This document shows positions 63,323 to 64,000 of a stretch of 64,000 bases of DNA, piece after piece; position 1 is the first letter of the stretch; the number at the start of each line of letters is the position of its first letter. The notes beneath the pieces were generated by a model, which worked only from the letters and a program-made list of their open reading frames with translations, was not told the DNA's origin and ran no database searches. Source of the DNA: Georgenia_B sunbinii (GTDB lineage Bacteria; Actinomycetota; Actinomycetes; Actinomycetales; Actinomycetaceae); NCBI RefSeq assembly GCF_036421855.1, contig NZ_JAZGOK010000002.1; one strand, given 5' to 3'. The position numbers were made by a program, and so were the translations under genes.

Positions 63323-64000
63323 CTCCGCGGCGGCGGGGAAGAAGCCATCGCGCGCAGTTCGTCGAGCCAGCCGGTGATGAGTACCCAGGTGGCTCCGGTG
63401 CCGTCGTAGTCGGCCGGGTCGGTGCCTGCCGGCGCGGCCACGACGATGTCGGCGGGCGCGTCCGGCCGGGCCGCGACCTCAGCGACGGTCTCGGGCGGCA
63501 GTGCGTCCATCGTGCCCTCGGCGGACATCGCGCCGAGCACGACGCCGTCCCACCGCGCGGCCCGGCCCAGCGTGCGCTCGTTGCGGGTCATCGCCGACAC
63601 CCACACCGGGATGCGCGGCTGCTGCAGCGGCGTGGGCAGGAACTGCACGTCGTCGAGCTGGTAGTGGTCGCCGTGGTGGGAGAACGGCTCGCCCGACCAC
63701 AGCCCCGACACGACGTCGAGGCCCTCGTCGAGCATCGCCGCCAGCCGGCGACGATCCGCACTGCGGCCGAGCGCGGTGTACTCCGACGGCGGCTCACCGA
63801 GGCCGACACCGAGCACCATGCGACCACCCGACAGCCGGTCGATCGTCACCGTCTGCCGGGCGACCTCATGCGGCTGGTGCCGGGGCAGCGCGGTGACGGT
63901 CGTCCCCAGCCGGACCCGCTCGGTCCTGCTCGCGAGCGCCCCGAGGACGACCCACGCGTCCGCCGTCGGCATCGGCAGGTCCGGGGTCCCGACGACGTGG
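63307..64000 (-). CDS. LLM-class flavin-dependent oxidoreductase (5'-partial)
   Basis: At least 231 residues; the frame stays open to the window edge (HVVGTPDLPMPTADAWVVLG reads through), so the N terminus is outside. It has TERVRLGTTVTALPRHQPHEV, quoted as LGTTVTALPRHQPHE, and RLSGGRMVLGVGLG, typical of F420- or FMN-dependent luciferase-like enzymes. Its 3' end overlaps the relic at 63107-63322 by 16 bases. Confidence 0.87.
   Translation of the reverse strand, partial: HVVGTPDLPMPTADAWVVLGALASRTERVRLGTTVTALPRHQPHEVARQTVTIDRLSGGRMVLGVGLGEPPSEYTALGRSADRRRLAAMLDEGLDVVSGLWSGEPFSHHGDHYQLDDVQFLPTPLQQPRIPVWVSAMTRNERTLGRAARWDGVVLGAMSAEGTMDALPPETVAEVAARPDAPADIVVAAPAGTDPADYDGTGATWVLITGWLDELRAMASSPPPRSYRRR

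Overview
This 64 kb window is high-GC DNA from an actinobacterium, most likely of the order Micrococcales. The supporting signs are rbpA, an actinobacterial-type pentose phosphate cluster (pgl-opcA-zwf-tal-tkt followed by ctaB), a parA-scpA-scpB-rluB-tyrA-cmk-plsC-der run, many GTG starts, and secreted proteins ending in calcium-binding DWDGDG repeats as in Georgenia or Cellulomonas relatives. The genus is an inference; no rRNA gene is present.

Bases 1-21,400 are chromosomal core. tpiA (cut by the window edge), secG and rbpA read rightward. The pgl-opcA-zwf and tal-tkt blocks read leftward, separated by a terminator hairpin. ctaB, xerD, a ParA ATPase, scpA, scpB, rluB, tyrA, cmk, plsC, der and a membrane protein then read rightward, mostly with 4-14 nt overlaps that suggest translational coupling.

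Bases 21,598-30,190 look like an acquired island. It starts at a tRNA-Pro(GGG) gene and a strong terminator, holds a decayed IS481-type transposase, and has visibly lower GC and less biased codons than its surroundings. It carries two candidate defence modules. The first is a tight three-gene operon: a 226-aa helical protein, an SMC/ABC-type ATPase with an internal four-cysteine zinc site, and a 614-aa protein ending in a PD-(D/E)XK nuclease. It resembles the ABC-three-component/Lamassu-like class. The second is a 148-aa phosphoribosyltransferase-like protein, a 152-aa RNase H/RuvC-like protein on the opposite strand, and a Ser/Thr kinase with DFE in place of DFG. I do not recognise this second combination as a described system.

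Bases 30,190-49,250 are mixed accessory chromosome: a YCII/ECF-sigma pair (the sigma gene seems frameshifted), a toxin-antitoxin remnant, a cell-wall-anchored 5'-nucleotidase, flavin and SDR oxidoreductases, a TelA/XpaC-like pair, a TetR-controlled membrane gene, a macrolide phosphotransferase, and a HelR-type RNA polymerase recycling ATPase preceded by a near-match to the rifamycin-associated element.

Bases 49,480-57,888 encode a 2,802-aa exported protein with three beta-rich repeats, two separate metallophosphatase domains, a LamG-like region and a C-terminal repeat domain. After it come a truncated BCCT transporter, a flavin oxidoreductase, a DUF2182/tyrosinase copper pair, an AlkZ-like winged-helix protein and a partial flavin oxidoreductase.

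Throughout the window, six intergenic loci carry an 18-bp repeat family of about 31 units. It is arranged as exact tandem arrays or as inverted pairs able to form hairpins, often beside decayed gene ends. Functional calls were made by reading motifs; no database search was possible.
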